This document shows, piece by piece, positions 15,855 to 25,135 of a stretch of 64,000 bases of DNA (positions are counted from its first letter, which is position 1; the number at the start of each line of letters is the position of its first letter). The stretch comes from Exiguobacterium sp. TNDT2. Its GTDB lineage: Bacteria; Bacillota; Bacilli; Exiguobacteriales; Exiguobacteriaceae. The translations under genes were made by a program, and so were the position numbers. The DNA lies in contig NZ_QLVE01000002.1 of the NCBI RefSeq assembly GCF_003331145.1, forward strand, positions 206,961 through 270,960, in the 5' to 3' direction. The notes beneath the pieces are model-generated. The model saw nothing but the letters and a program-made list of their open reading frames with translations. It was not told the origin of the DNA and did not search any database.

Positions 15855-16694
15855 ATGAGTGAACGGATTGAACACAAAGTCGAGCAATCGATTCAGACAG
15901 ACTTTTCAAAAGACATGTCGTATGGGGATTATTTGCAGCTCGACCCGATTTTATCGAGTCAACACCGCTTATCAGACCATCATGACGAGATGCTGTTCAT
16001 CATCATCCATCAGACGAGTGAGCTGTGGATGAAACTGATTTTGCACGAACTGACGGCGTCCGTGACCGCCATCGAGACGGGAGAGCTCGAGCGTTCGTTC
16101 AAGATGCTCGCCCGTGTCTCGAAGATTCAACAACAGCTCATCCAGTCGTGGAGCGTCCTCGCGACATTGACCCCGGCTGAGTATTTGGAGTTCCGCGACA
16201 AACTCGGTTCATCTTCTGGCTTCCAATCGTACCAGAACCGTCAAATCGAGTTCGCCCTCGGCTTTAAGAACGCGCGCACGCTCAGTGTGTACGCCCATGA
16301 TGAGAAGCTATATCCGCTTCTCGAAACGTCGCTTCAGGCTCCGAGCATCTATGACATGACCGTCCGCGAAATGCACCGCCGTGGTCTTGCCATCGATGAC
16401 GCCGTGCTCAACCGCGACGTCACGAAAGACTGGGAATGGAACGAGAGCGTCGAAGCGGCTTGGGCCGAGGTGTACCGAGATGTGGACACGTATTGGGACT
16501 TGTATGAGCTCGGTGAGAAATTGCTCGATATCGGCAGCCAACAGCAGACGTGGCGCTTCAACCATATGAGCACGGTCGAGCGGATTATCGGTCAAAAGAT
16601 GGGAACTGGCGGCTCGTCAGGCGTCAACTATTTGCGCCGCGTCCTCGACCACCGTTTCTTCCCTGAACTTTGGACCGTCCGGACAAAACTGTGA
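15855..16694 (+). CDS. kynA: Tryptophan 2,3-dioxygenase
   Basis: A cytosolic haem dioxygenase of 279 residues that opens the indole ring of L-tryptophan to N-formylkynurenine. It has [13 protein letters not shown] near 50, with the His that contacts substrate, and [16 protein letters not shown] followed by MGTGGSSG near 235-260, with the proximal haem His and substrate loop. AAGGAGA precedes the ATG. It lies between kynU and kynB, so the operon covers the full path from tryptophan to anthranilate. Confidence 0.95.
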   Translation: MSERIEHKVEQSIQTDFSKDMSYGDYLQLDPILSSQHRLSDHHDEMLFIIIHQTSELWMKLILHELTASVTAIETGELERSFKMLARVSKIQQQLIQSWSVLATLTPAEYLEFRDKLGSSSGFQSYQNRQIEFALGFKNARTLSVYAHDEKLYPLLETSLQAPSIYDMTVREMHRRGLAIDDAVLNRDVTKDWEWNESVEAAWAEVYRDVDTYWDLYELGEKLLDIGSQQQTWRFNHMSTVERIIGQKMGTGGSSGVNYLRRVLDHRFFPELWTVRTKL

Positions 16695-16708
16695 GGAGGA
16701 CGAACACG

Positions 16709-17332
16709 ATGACATGGATTGATGTTTCGCAACCACTTGAAGATACGATCACGACATGGCCAGGCGACACGGCGTTCCGTTACGAGATCGCTTGGCCGAT
16801 GGCCGACAGCGGTTCGGTCAACGTCGGGAAAGTGACGATGAGCCTGCATACCGGCACGCACATCGATGCCCCGTTCCATTTCGACGACGCCGGACCGCGC
16901 GTCATCGACCTTGATCCCGGTCTCTATATCGGCCCGGCCCGGGTCATCCATCTCCCCGGCCGCGAAAAAATCGAGGCGACGGACTTGGACGGTTTTGACT
17001 TGACCGGCGTCGAACGGTTGATTTTAAAGACGGACGGCTGGCCGAATAAACGAACGTTTCCGAGCCATATCCCTGAACTCACGTCTTCACTTGCCGACCG
17101 TCTCGGCGAACTTGGGATTTACTTGATCGGTCTCGATTTGCCGTCGGTCGACGCGATCGACAGTAAAGAGATGGCGGCGCATCATGCGCTCGCCCGGAAC
17201 GGGGTCCACATTCTCGAAGGACTCGTCCTCGACCATATCGCCCCTGGTGATTACGAATTGAATGCCGTACCGCTCCCGATCGTCAAAGCCGACGGCAGTC
17301 CGGTGCGCGCGCTTCTACGTTCATTAGACTGA
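16709..17332 (+). CDS. kynB: Kynurenine formamidase
   Basis: The 207 residues carry the metal-binding HTGTHIDAPFHF motif (about 50-61) of the KynB/cyclase fold. The enzyme hydrolyses N-formylkynurenine to kynurenine, the step between KynA and KynU. GAGGAGG fixes the ATG at 16709; an earlier in-frame ATG at 16670 lies inside kynA. It is the last gene of the operon, followed by a terminator. Confidence 0.95.
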   Translation: MTWIDVSQPLEDTITTWPGDTAFRYEIAWPMADSGSVNVGKVTMSLHTGTHIDAPFHFDDAGPRVIDLDPGLYIGPARVIHLPGREKIEATDLDGFDLTGVERLILKTDGWPNKRTFPSHIPELTSSLADRLGELGIYLIGLDLPSVDAIDSKEMAAHHALARNGVHILEGLVLDHIAPGDYELNAVPLPIVKADGSPVRALLRSLD

Positions 17333-17335
17333 GCA

Positions 17336-17372
17336 AAAGCATCTACTCTTCATTGGGTAGATGTTTTATTTT
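17336..17372 (+). terminator. Intrinsic terminator of the kyn operon
   Basis: CATCTAC (17340-17346) pairs with GTAGATG (17357-17363), extended by AAAA/TTTT, with a T-rich tail. Confidence 0.8.
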
Positions 17373-17456
17373 TTCAAGCATATTGTAAATCAGGCATGAG
17401 TTTGGACTCACACGGGAACAGGAGATGTATGTGTCACGCTCGAAAGGAGTTAACTT

Positions 17457-18443
17457 ATGAGTCTTATTTCCTTCGTCCTCCCGGCTTACAATGAAGAGGC
17501 GAACATTCCGCTCATCTTTCAGGCCATCCGTGAACAATTTGTCAATAGCACCTATCAATACGAGATTTTGTTTGTCGATGATGCCAGCACCGATCGCACG
17601 CTCGAGACGATCAAATGTTTAGCGGTTCGCCACCCTGAAGTCCGTTATATCTCATTCTCACGAAATTTTGGGAAAGAGGCGGCCATTTTAGCTGGTCTGC
17701 AACATGTGACCGGAGATGCGATGATTTTGATGGACACCGATTTGCAACATCCGACGGCGCTCATTCCAAAACTGATAGCCGGTTACGAAGAAGGATACGA
17801 TCAAGTCATTGCCAAGCGGGATCGTACAGGCGAAAGCAGAATCCGAAAATTGGCGGCTCAGACGTATTACCAGTTGGTCAATAAAATCGTTGATGTCGAA
17901 CTTGAAGACGGTGTCGGTGACTTCCGGTTACTGAGCCGGGATGCCATCGACGCGATTCTTCGAATGAACGAAAATCAGCGCTTCTCAAAAGGATTGTTCT
18001 CTTGGATCGGCATGGGTCAAAAGACCATCACTTATCAAAACGTTCTGCGTCAAAACGGTGAGACGAAATGGTCATTCACTCAACTGTTCAACTATGGAAT
18101 CGACGGTTTAATTTCCTTTAACTCGAAGCCGCTCCGCTTCTGTTTTTACACAGGGGTGTCGATTTTGATGTTGTCGATGCTTTATATCTTGTTCACTTTG
18201 TTCGGCATTGTCCAAGATGGTGTGGAGACGCCGGGGTATTTCACACTAATTTCGGCGATTCTGTTGCTTGGCGGGATTCAACTCGTCAGTCTCGGGATTA
18301 TCGGTGAATATGTCGGCCGAATCTACTTCGAGACAAAACAACGTCCCGCCTATTTGATTCAAGAGACTAATGTGCAAAGGAAGAGTGTGAATGAACAAAA
18401 GAAAGGCAGAGTTTATAAGATTCATCGTCATCGGGGGAATTAA
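17457..18443 (+). CDS. GT2 glycosyltransferase, GtrB/CsbB-like (polyprenyl-phosphate glycosyltransferase)
   Basis: The GT-A catalytic domain (about residues 1-225) has VLPAYNEEANI near the start, VDDASTDRT near 41 and DTDLQHP near 93 (DxD-type metal site). Two C-terminal membrane helices follow (about 232-255 and 264-288). This is the architecture of CsbB, GtrB and YkcC proteins, which load a sugar onto undecaprenyl phosphate at the inner face of the membrane. GAAAGGAG precedes the ATG. Its last 53 bases overlap the GtrA gene, and a YfhO-like gene follows, giving a complete three-component glycosylation operon. Confidence 0.9.
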   Translation: MSLISFVLPAYNEEANIPLIFQAIREQFVNSTYQYEILFVDDASTDRTLETIKCLAVRHPEVRYISFSRNFGKEAAILAGLQHVTGDAMILMDTDLQHPTALIPKLIAGYEEGYDQVIAKRDRTGESRIRKLAAQTYYQLVNKIVDVELEDGVGDFRLLSRDAIDAILRMNENQRFSKGLFSWIGMGQKTITYQNVLRQNGETKWSFTQLFNYGIDGLISFNSKPLRFCFYTGVSILMLSMLYILFTLFGIVQDGVETPGYFTLISAILLLGGIQLVSLGIIGEYVGRIYFETKQRPAYLIQETNVQRKSVNEQKKGRVYKIHRHRGN

Positions 18444-18780
18444 CACCCTTAATTATTATGCGATTTACATGGTCGTTCATCACTTATGGAAAGTCAGTTA
18501 TGGGGTCTCTCATGTGGTGGCGTTCACGCTCAGCATGGTCGCCTCTTTCTTTTTGAACAGCTATTTCACGTTCCACGTCAAACCGACATGGCGCAAGTTT
18601 TTCCAGTTCCCGCTGACACAAGTCGTCAACTTCACGGTCACGACCATCTGTATTTACCTGCTTGTCGAACAGTTTGGCATGTCGACTTCGCTTGCTCCGC
18701 TGTTCGCCATCTTTATCGCCGTTCCGGCGACGTTTATCGTCACGAGTAAAATCTTGAAACAGGGACATTCCGCCGTATGA
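18391..18780 (+). CDS. GtrA-family membrane protein (lipid-linked sugar flippase candidate)
   Basis: 129 residues with four predicted membrane helices. The start FIRFIVIGGINTLNYYAIY and the mid SFFLNSYFTFHVK are hallmarks of the GtrA family, proposed to flip undecaprenyl-phosphate-sugar across the membrane. The GAAAGG-containing region before the ATG lies inside the gtrB-like gene. The stop overlaps the next ATG (18777) as ATGA. Sugar identity cannot be told. Confidence 0.88.
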   Translation: MNKRKAEFIRFIVIGGINTLNYYAIYMVVHHLWKVSYGVSHVVAFTLSMVASFFLNSYFTFHVKPTWRKFFQFPLTQVVNFTVTTICIYLLVEQFGMSTSLAPLFAIFIAVPATFIVTSKILKQGHSAV

Positions 18781-21305
18781 AAAAAGTCATGCTCATCGCC
18801 GCAGCTTTCCTCGTATCCATCATCGCCCATTCCTTTTTCATCTATTATCAGTCCCAAGGCGGTTACATCGCCGGACCGAACGACGGGCTCTCACAGATGG
18901 TGCCCTTCAAGCATTTTCTGTACGATACGGTCCATGACGGAAATCTTGTCTATGCGGAGGACTTCGGCTTAGGTGGCGGCACCATCACGCAACTTGCCTA
19001 CTATTTTTCGACATCAATCGTCTTTTGGATCACGGTGGCCATCATCTCCTTGCTTGAGGTGACCGGACTCGTCACGTCGGACCTCGAGCTTTGGTTACAG
19101 CTCACCCTCGTCGTGAGTATTGTCCGTCTCGCCATCGTCCTCTTGTTTGCGACGTACGCGTATCGGCTGTTCCACGTCAAAACGTTTCATGCCTTCATCG
19201 GCGCAGTCCTATACGGCGCGTCCGTCATGTACATCCGTCACGTGACATTTTGGGAGTTTTTCGCCGACGCCTTCCTTTGGGTCCCGCTCCTTGTCATCGG
19301 ACTCGAACGAATCATCCGGCTCGGCCGCGTTGACATTTTCATCGTTATCAGCGCACTCATGCTCGTGAACAACTTCTATTTTGCGTATATCAACTTGGTG
19401 TTCGTCTTTGTCTATGTCGTGTTCCGTCAGTTCATCCGCTTCCCAGAAGACCAGATCAGACGCCGGCAACAATGGCTACTTTATAGTGGGTCCGGGGTGC
19501 TCGCCCTGCTCCTCAGCGCGTTTGCTTTCGTCCCGGCAATATTCGGGTTTCTGCAAAATGAACGACCGTCTTTCGACCAAAAGATTGACTGGTTCGAGTT
19601 CGACAACGTGTTGTACGACAGCCGCCTGCTCATCCTTTCGGCTGGCTTTGTTTTGTTCGTGTTTTATCGCCCGCTCTATCGTCAGACAGCGTTTCGTCTG
19701 TTTGCGACGATGAGCCTTCTGTTCATCGTCTTTCATTTTAGTCCGCATGTTGGAAGCTTCTTTAACGGTTTCTCGGCTCCCCAATATCGCTGGGAATATC
19801 TCGCGAGCTTTACGATGGGGGGTGCGGTGGCCGTCGGTTTATCACATTGGCGCTTTGAAAGACAAGCTTTCCTCCATGCGACTGTCGGTACAATGATGCT
19901 CTATCTCCTTTTTGGTTTGTTCGGGAATGTAGTATGGTCCGTCGGTCTCGGCATCTTCGGAATGATGCTGATAACGGTCGTGTCGTTTTGGCGGAAACCG
20001 ATGTTCGCACCGTACGTGATCACTGTCTCGTACTTGATTCTCTTTATCGGCTACACGAAATTCATGCTTCACGATCAAACAATCTTTAACACGAACGAAT
20101 CGTTCGTGAACAGTTCCAATTATGACAGCGCCGAACACCGTGAACTTGTTGAACTCGTACAAAAAGAAGCTGCCCCGCTCGAACGGCTCGATTGGATGGT
20201 CCCTTTGCGCAACAATACACCAATCGTCCAATCGTTCCTCGGAACAAGCCTGTACTCAAGCATATTGAACGGGCATCTGCTGACACTTTATTGGAGCGAC
20301 CTTGAAATCGATATGGGACGGGAGAGCGTAAGTCGATACGGGACGCTCGGCAATCGTGCCAACCTGCATCACGTATTATCAAGTCCATACTGGATGCGCA
20401 ATAAAAACGCTTCGAGCGAAGCGCCTTACGGTTTTACCTTGCTCGCCGAGAGTGACCGGTATGCTGTCTATGAAAGCGAGACACGTCTCCCGTTCGTCCG
20501 GACGACGACGTCTACCTATCGCCAAGCTGATCTTGACGACGCCTCGATATTGACCCGTGAGCAGGCGATGCTCTCGGGTGTCATCTTAGAAGCTGGAAGT
20601 GAAACGCCGATTCCGGCTCAGACCGTCGACTTTACGACAGAAGAGGTCGAGGCCGTGTTAGATGGTGATACGCTTCATGTGACCTCTGATGAAGGTGGCA
20701 TCGACTTGATTCCTGACGTCCCGCCGACGGCAACGGGAGACTTGTACGTCTCATTCGATATCCGAAAACTCGAAGGCGACGGGTTTTTCATCAAACTAGG
20801 TGGGTACCGAACGACACGAAAACCTGAGGCGTCCATTTACCGGACCGGTCTCACCTCAATGACACTCCGTACCCCATTGTCTGAGCGCGTGCCATTCCGT
20901 TTACCCGAAGGAACATATGCCCTTGAAGACATGACCATCGAATGGGAAGATTATTCGACGCTTGACTCGGTAGTCAAGGAAACGCAAGAGCGTCCAGACA
21001 TCCCCGTCACCTGGGATGGCCCTAATCTAGACTTCACTGTCGAGGAAGCCACACAAGGAACGTACGCCGTTCTCCCGGTCCCATTTGAACGCGGTTGGAG
21101 CGCTTCCATCAACGGAGAGAAGCGCGACGTCTTACAGGCCAATTATGCGTTCAGTGCAATCCAGCTCGATCAAGGACGAAACGAGGTCGAGCTGACGTAT
21201 CGTCCGCCCTTCTTTGGCATGACGACGGCAATGACACTGCTTGGTCTTATCTTGTTCGTCAGCTATTTTGCTTATGTACGTCGCAAAGAGCCTCCGCTCA
21301 CATGA
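18777..21305 (+). CDS. YfhO-family GT-C-type membrane glycosyltransferase
   Basis: 842 residues: a large N-terminal membrane region of about 12 helices (to about residue 440), an extracytoplasmic domain (about 450-815) and a last helix (about 820-838). The order matches Bacillus YfhO, which transfers the sugar from the lipid carrier to lipoteichoic acid outside the cell. The first periplasmic loop contains PNDGLSQMVPFK near residue 33, typical of the family. The start overlaps gtrA as ATGA. With its two partners it likely glycosylates a wall or lipoteichoic polymer; the acceptor is inference. Confidence 0.85.
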   Translation: MKKVMLIAAAFLVSIIAHSFFIYYQSQGGYIAGPNDGLSQMVPFKHFLYDTVHDGNLVYAEDFGLGGGTITQLAYYFSTSIVFWITVAIISLLEVTGLVTSDLELWLQLTLVVSIVRLAIVLLFATYAYRLFHVKTFHAFIGAVLYGASVMYIRHVTFWEFFADAFLWVPLLVIGLERIIRLGRVDIFIVISALMLVNNFYFAYINLVFVFVYVVFRQFIRFPEDQIRRRQQWLLYSGSGVLALLLSAFAFVPAIFGFLQNERPSFDQKIDWFEFDNVLYDSRLLILSAGFVLFVFYRPLYRQTAFRLFATMSLLFIVFHFSPHVGSFFNGFSAPQYRWEYLASFTMGGAVAVGLSHWRFERQAFLHATVGTMMLYLLFGLFGNVVWSVGLGIFGMMLITVVSFWRKPMFAPYVITVSYLILFIGYTKFMLHDQTIFNTNESFVNSSNYDSAEHRELVELVQKEAAPLERLDWMVPLRNNTPIVQSFLGTSLYSSILNGHLLTLYWSDLEIDMGRESVSRYGTLGNRANLHHVLSSPYWMRNKNASSEAPYGFTLLAESDRYAVYESETRLPFVRTTTSTYRQADLDDASILTREQAMLSGVILEAGSETPIPAQTVDFTTEEVEAVLDGDTLHVTSDEGGIDLIPDVPPTATGDLYVSFDIRKLEGDGFFIKLGGYRTTRKPEASIYRTGLTSMTLRTPLSERVPFRLPEGTYALEDMTIEWEDYSTLDSVVKETQERPDIPVTWDGPNLDFTVEEATQGTYAVLPVPFERGWSASINGEKRDVLQANYAFSAIQLDQGRNEVELTYRPPFFGMTTAMTLLGLILFVSYFAYVRRKEPPLT

Positions 21306-21315
21306 ACGGAGGCTC
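21288..21315 (+). terminator. Hairpin terminating the glycosylation operon
   Basis: GAGCCTCCG (21288-21296) pairs with CGGAGGCTC (21307-21315). The YfhO stop codon is in the loop. The T tail is short (TAATTTCTC), so efficiency may be modest. Confidence 0.6.
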
Positions 21316-21344
21316 TAATTTCTCTAAGTCACGCTAGCTTTTTA

Positions 21345-21902
21345 TCATCCATCAAGAGTCAACTTTTCAATGTATTCTTTTTTCGTCACGACGTAGACGA
21401 GACTTTGGACGGTACGTCCGTCCAAGCGCGTCAACTGTTGAGACGTCGTGAACGCGTACGTGAACCCGGTCTTCTCGACGACGCGGCGCGACTGGTCGTT
21501 GAAGTCGAAATGGCCGCACCAGATGCGTTCGAGTCCGAGGTTATCAAATCCGTAGCGCAACACTTCGCGGACGGCTTCTGGGATATACTCTTTCCCCCAA
21601 TGGTCCGGGCTGAGGACATAGCCGATCTCACGTTGCCGGTCATGCTGAATCTCAGGGTCCGGCCGACGGTCGTGCAACCCGAGGCTTCCGATGACCTCAC
21701 CTGTCTCTTTCAACGTGATGGCCCAGACGTCTTCGTCTTGTTGGAACAACCGGATGACGTCGCGGGTCTCGTCGACCGACTGGTGCGGTGCCCAGCCCGC
21801 TTTCGGTCCGACCCGCTCGTCTTTTGCATAGTGAAACATCTGTTCAGCGTCCTCGAGCTGAAAGGCGCGTAGCCGGAGTCGGTCTGTATCCAATTGAATC
21901 AT
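21345..21902 (-). CDS. GNAT acetyltransferase, RimJ/RimL type
   Basis: 185 residues opening with TDRLRLRAFQLEDAEQMF, the usual N-terminus of RimL-type N-acetyltransferases. REIGYVLSPDHWGKEYIPEAVREVLRY follows near residue 90-115, the acetyl-CoA-binding beta4-alpha3 region, and DFNDQSRRVVEKTGF is in the C-terminal strand. AAAGGAAG precedes the ATG at 21902. Members acetylate protein N-termini or small amines; the substrate is unknown. Confidence 0.85.
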   Translation of the reverse strand: MIQLDTDRLRLRAFQLEDAEQMFHYAKDERVGPKAGWAPHQSVDETRDVIRLFQQDEDVWAITLKETGEVIGSLGLHDRRPDPEIQHDRQREIGYVLSPDHWGKEYIPEAVREVLRYGFDNLGLERIWCGHFDFNDQSRRVVEKTGFTYAFTTSQQLTRLDGRTVQSLVYVVTKKEYIEKLTLDG

Positions 21903-21969
21903 CTTGTTCTTCCTTTCTGTCGTTTCCCTCGGATTCATTCCGGGAATGAGTCCATGAGGAGGGATGACG

Positions 21970-22416
21970 ATGCCATTTGATTATGATTTAGATTTTGAAA
22001 CGATTGATTTCCGCGAGCAACCCGAACTGTATCGAGTCGGCCGCGGCGAGCAAGGTGTCCTGCTCGTCGAACCGTATAAAAGTGAGATTCTTCCGCACTG
22101 GCGTTTCAAGACACCGGACATCGCCCGCAAGTCCGCCGATGAGATTATGGAACTGTTTGAGGCGTATCGGACCGCCGATGATTTCGTCGGAATGGATATG
22201 GCCCGTAAATTCATCCAGATGGGCTATACCCGGGCGAGACGTTACGCCAACTACAAAGGCGGACGGAAATATAAAGAAGATGGTGACATCCACGATCGTC
22301 AAATCGACGAGGAGAAGGCGGAATCGGCCCGCATCTTCAAAGAACGGTGGGACCAGATTCGGGCAGATGAAGACTATTTGAAACGAAAGAAAGCCCATCA
22401 GAAGCAGTACGGCTAA
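21970..22416 (+). CDS. DUF4385 family protein
   Basis: 148 residues of a highly conserved, uncharacterised family recognisable from FDYDLDFETIDFREQPELY at the start, GRGEQGVLLVEPYKSEI and WRFKTP, then FVGMDMARKFIQMGYTRARRY. It is soluble and highly charged. GAGGAGGG directly abuts an ATG at 21964 and lies six bases before the ATG at 21970, so the latter is taken. The stop is immediately followed by the stop of the convergent acetyltransferase, without a terminator between. Confidence 0.85.
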   Translation: MPFDYDLDFETIDFREQPELYRVGRGEQGVLLVEPYKSEILPHWRFKTPDIARKSADEIMELFEAYRTADDFVGMDMARKFIQMGYTRARRYANYKGGRKYKEDGDIHDRQIDEEKAESARIFKERWDQIRADEDYLKRKKAHQKQYG

Positions 22417-22854
22417 TCATTGGCTCATGACGAGAAAGCGAGTCTCACCTTTTTCAAACGACGCGACGTGTTGAAACCCGAGCTGCTCATAGAGATGGAT
22501 GGCCCGCCGATTGAACGCGGCCACCGTCAACCGAAGCGGTTTGCCTTCGCGCGCCGCTTCTTGCATCACCAATCGGACGAACGGACGCCCGTGTCCCCGT
22601 CCCGTTCGGTCTGGGTGCAACCCAAGACCAATGTCGGTATGGGTGTCCTCATAGACGTATGTATCGTTCGGCACCTGTGCATACGTGCCGAGGCAATAGA
22701 AACCAATCAACGCCCCGTCATGGACGGCTTGATACGCCATCAGTTCATCGAGTCCTTCCGCTGAAACTTCTTGGTTATAGAAATCATACGGTGCCTCGTA
22801 CGTCCACGCTTGAATCGCGTGGGCGTCTTGCTGTGTCATCGGACGAATTTCCAT
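22417..22854 (-). CDS. GNAT acetyltransferase
   Basis: 145 residues. The acetyl-CoA loop reads GLHPDRTGRGHGRPFVRLVM near 80-98 (GRGHG matching R/Q-x-x-G-x-G), and LRLTVAAFNRRAIHLYEQLGF covers the C-terminal part. AAAGGAGGTTGTC precedes the ATG at 22854. It is close to YobR/YhfO-like Bacillus acetyltransferases of unknown substrate, and converges tail to tail on the DUF4385 gene. Confidence 0.85.
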   Translation of the reverse strand: MEIRPMTQQDAHAIQAWTYEAPYDFYNQEVSAEGLDELMAYQAVHDGALIGFYCLGTYAQVPNDTYVYEDTHTDIGLGLHPDRTGRGHGRPFVRLVMQEAAREGKPLRLTVAAFNRRAIHLYEQLGFQHVASFEKGETRFLVMSQ

Positions 22855-22916
22855 GACAACCTCCTTTCTCACATCTCTCTTTGTTCGTGCTTGCTAACAG
22901 ACATTCCTGTCTGCAT

Positions 22917-22942
22917 CAAAAAAGGATGGGGCGCCCCATCCT
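22917..22942 (-). terminator. Intrinsic terminator of the OsmC-like gene
   Basis: The loopless palindrome AGGATGGGGC/GCCCCATCCT (22923-22942) is followed on the minus strand by six T. It overlaps the stop codon. Confidence 0.85.
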
Positions 22943-23391
22943 CACTTTCTCGTCCATGTCGCCGTGATATCGACGTCGGCCGCATGCATCAAGTTATGGA
23001 TCGGACAACGTGCCTCGACGCCTTTCTGGAGTGCTGCAATCCGTTCATCCGACTCGGTCGTATCAAGGACGATATTCACGTGTACTTTCTCGAAGTATGT
23101 CCGCACGCCCTCGACCCCTTGGAACCCACGCGGGTCGAGCGTCCCTTCGGTCACGAATGTCACCCCATCATAGTTGAAGTCTTGGTCTTGCGCCACGTAA
23201 GCGATCATGATCGTCGTGCACGACGACAACGCCCCGAGCAAATACTCGAGCGGGTTCGGACCGGCGTCCGTCCCGCCAAGACGTTCCGGTTCATCGACGA
23301 CGAACGGTTTATGGTCATGCACATAAACCGTCGTCTTCACACTTGTCGCTTCCCCTTCGGCGCGCATCGTCACTAACGGTTTTTCAGTCAT
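22942..23391 (-). CDS. OsmC/Ohr-family protein
   Basis: 149 residues with the peroxidatic Cys in LLGALSSCTTIMI (Cys near residue 58) and the second redox Cys in VEARCPIHNLM (near 128), the pair used by OsmC/Ohr peroxidases to reduce organic hydroperoxides. GGTDAGPNPLEYLL is the subfamily signature before the first Cys. The OsmC branch (YhfA-like) is more likely than Ohr. GAGGAGGAGACA fixes the start. Confidence 0.88.
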   Translation of the reverse strand: MTEKPLVTMRAEGEATSVKTTVYVHDHKPFVVDEPERLGGTDAGPNPLEYLLGALSSCTTIMIAYVAQDQDFNYDGVTFVTEGTLDPRGFQGVEGVRTYFEKVHVNIVLDTTESDERIAALQKGVEARCPIHNLMHAADVDITATWTRK

Positions 23392-23436
23392 ATTGTCTCC
23401 TCCTCTATCAGATGGCCATCTTTCTTCTCGTTCCCG

Positions 23437-25002
23437 TTATGTGGGTCCGTGTAACACCTCGTCATATATCGCATAATCGTTTTTTCCCTGTTGTTTGATT
23501 TGATACATCGCCTGATCGGCTTTATGAATGAGCGTGTCTAAATCTGAGCCTTGATCCGGTGAGACGCTGACGCCGATGCTCGCACGAATCGGGATGGTTT
23601 CGTGACCTAATTTGAACGGTCGTTCCGCTAACGTGTTCCGCAGCCGCTTCACGAACGTGACGATGTCCTCTTCCCCCATGTCCGTCAAATACATATAGAA
23701 TTCGTCTCCGCCGACACGCGAGGCCAGTCCCGCTTCCAGCGTAGCCATCTCAAGCAACTCACCGAGATGAATGAGGAAATCATCGCCGACTTGGTGGCCG
23801 TATGTGTCGTTGATCCCTTTAAAGCCATCCAAATCGACAACGATAATGGCGACCGAATCTGCATTTAGCAGTGCCTGGTCGGCCTGCTCATAAAACGCCC
23901 GACGGTTCGCAAGTTTCGTGAGCGGGTCATGATAGGCAAAGAAACGAATCGACTGTTCGGCTTCTTTGAACGAATGGACGTCCCGAATCAAAATCATGCC
24001 GTGTATTTTTTGATCGATATAGACGAAGTCCCCATCGATGACGACATAACGTTCTTGCCCGACTTCGTCTGAATCTTTGTCTCAAACTCGAGAAACTTCT
24101 TTTGCGCATGGAAATGTTGACTGTAGTGTTCACACCACTCTTGCCGTTTTTTCTCGGGCAACAAATCGACGAAACGTTCATTGACGACACGGACCGTATG
24201 AAACAATGTTCGCGCAGCCGGGTTCGCACTCTCGATACAACCGGTGTCATCGAGGAGCAAAATCGCCGACGGGTTCAAGTTGTAGAGCGTGCCATAACGC
24301 TTGGCGTAAGACGCAAGAAAATCGAGCCGATTCATCGCGACGACGAGAGCGACCGCCCAGACGAGCCCCCCGTACATATACGCATACGGCGGCATGATTC
24401 CGCGGAGCTGGATATAACCGAAGATGATGTCCCAGATGAGAACGGCGACGGCCGTCCAAATGAGCATGCGCAAGACGCGCTCATGTTCGGAGCGCTCGGA
24501 CCGCTTAAGGGCGTACATCAATAATAGAATCACAAGAAAATGAAACAGGTTACCGACGGTCATCGTCGTCAAATAGGACGTGTTGAACTCAGGGTAAATC
24601 CAAACGCCGACTTGGTCGAAGCGTTGGCTGTTCAAGATGTTCTCTTGACGGATGAACGTCAACGCGACCGGCACGAGCGGTAAATAAATCGCATACGGAT
24701 ACATCCATTTTGGCAGTTTCGTCCCCGACTCCCGTCACTTTAACGATGAAGTGGACGGAACAGACAAAAATCAAAATGCCGGCGTTGCCGAACCAATACG
24801 TGACAAAAGCGGGACTGGCCTCGATGGGGGACAAATGCCGCCCGAACTCAGCCAAGAACAACATCGCATAGCCAAATACGAACAGGCTGAGCAGCCGATG
24901 CTCGACTTGGCGCGGATTACGGAGCAACACATCAAGGGCAAGGTGGCTCAATAAGAAAGCCGGTAGTAAATAAACGGCCATATAGAGAAATAGTGTGGTC
25001 AC
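23437..25002 (-). pseudogene. 7TM-PAS-GGDEF diguanylate cyclase gene with two single-base frameshifts
   Basis: Three frames join into one protein: seven N-terminal membrane helices (from GTG at 25002), a PAS domain with NPSAILLLDDTGCIESANP, and a GGDEF domain with YHDPLTKLANRRAFY and the intact active site RVGGDEF. The first break is at a G run (CCCC on the plus strand at 24723-24726): removing one base continues GVG-TKLPKWMYPYAIYL. The second is at GGG (24058-24060): adding one base continues KSG-QERYVVIDGDFVYID into MILIRDVHSF. With both repaired it would be a membrane c-di-GMP synthase. Either a decayed gene, or two homopolymer sequencing errors. Confidence 0.75.
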
Positions 25003-25092
25003 GGATAGACCCCTTTCTTCAAACAAATCCAGGTGTTACTTTCTCTATCGGTCAAAGCGAATCCTTTCTCGAGTGTGCGGACACATCCACAG

Positions 25093-25120
25093 AAAAAACG
25101 AGCGGAACCAAGTCCGCTCG
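25093..25120 (-). terminator. Intrinsic terminator downstream of the SDR/thi operon
   Basis: CGAGCGGA (25099-25106) pairs with TCCGCTCG (25113-25120), with six T on the minus strand. Confidence 0.85.
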
Positions 25121-25135
25121 CTGTCGTCATCTCGT

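Noticed and set aside
22771..23376. A 201-codon plus-strand open frame
   Set aside because: Antisense to the OsmC-like gene and one acetyltransferase, which have clear motifs; no ribosome site and a start within another gene.
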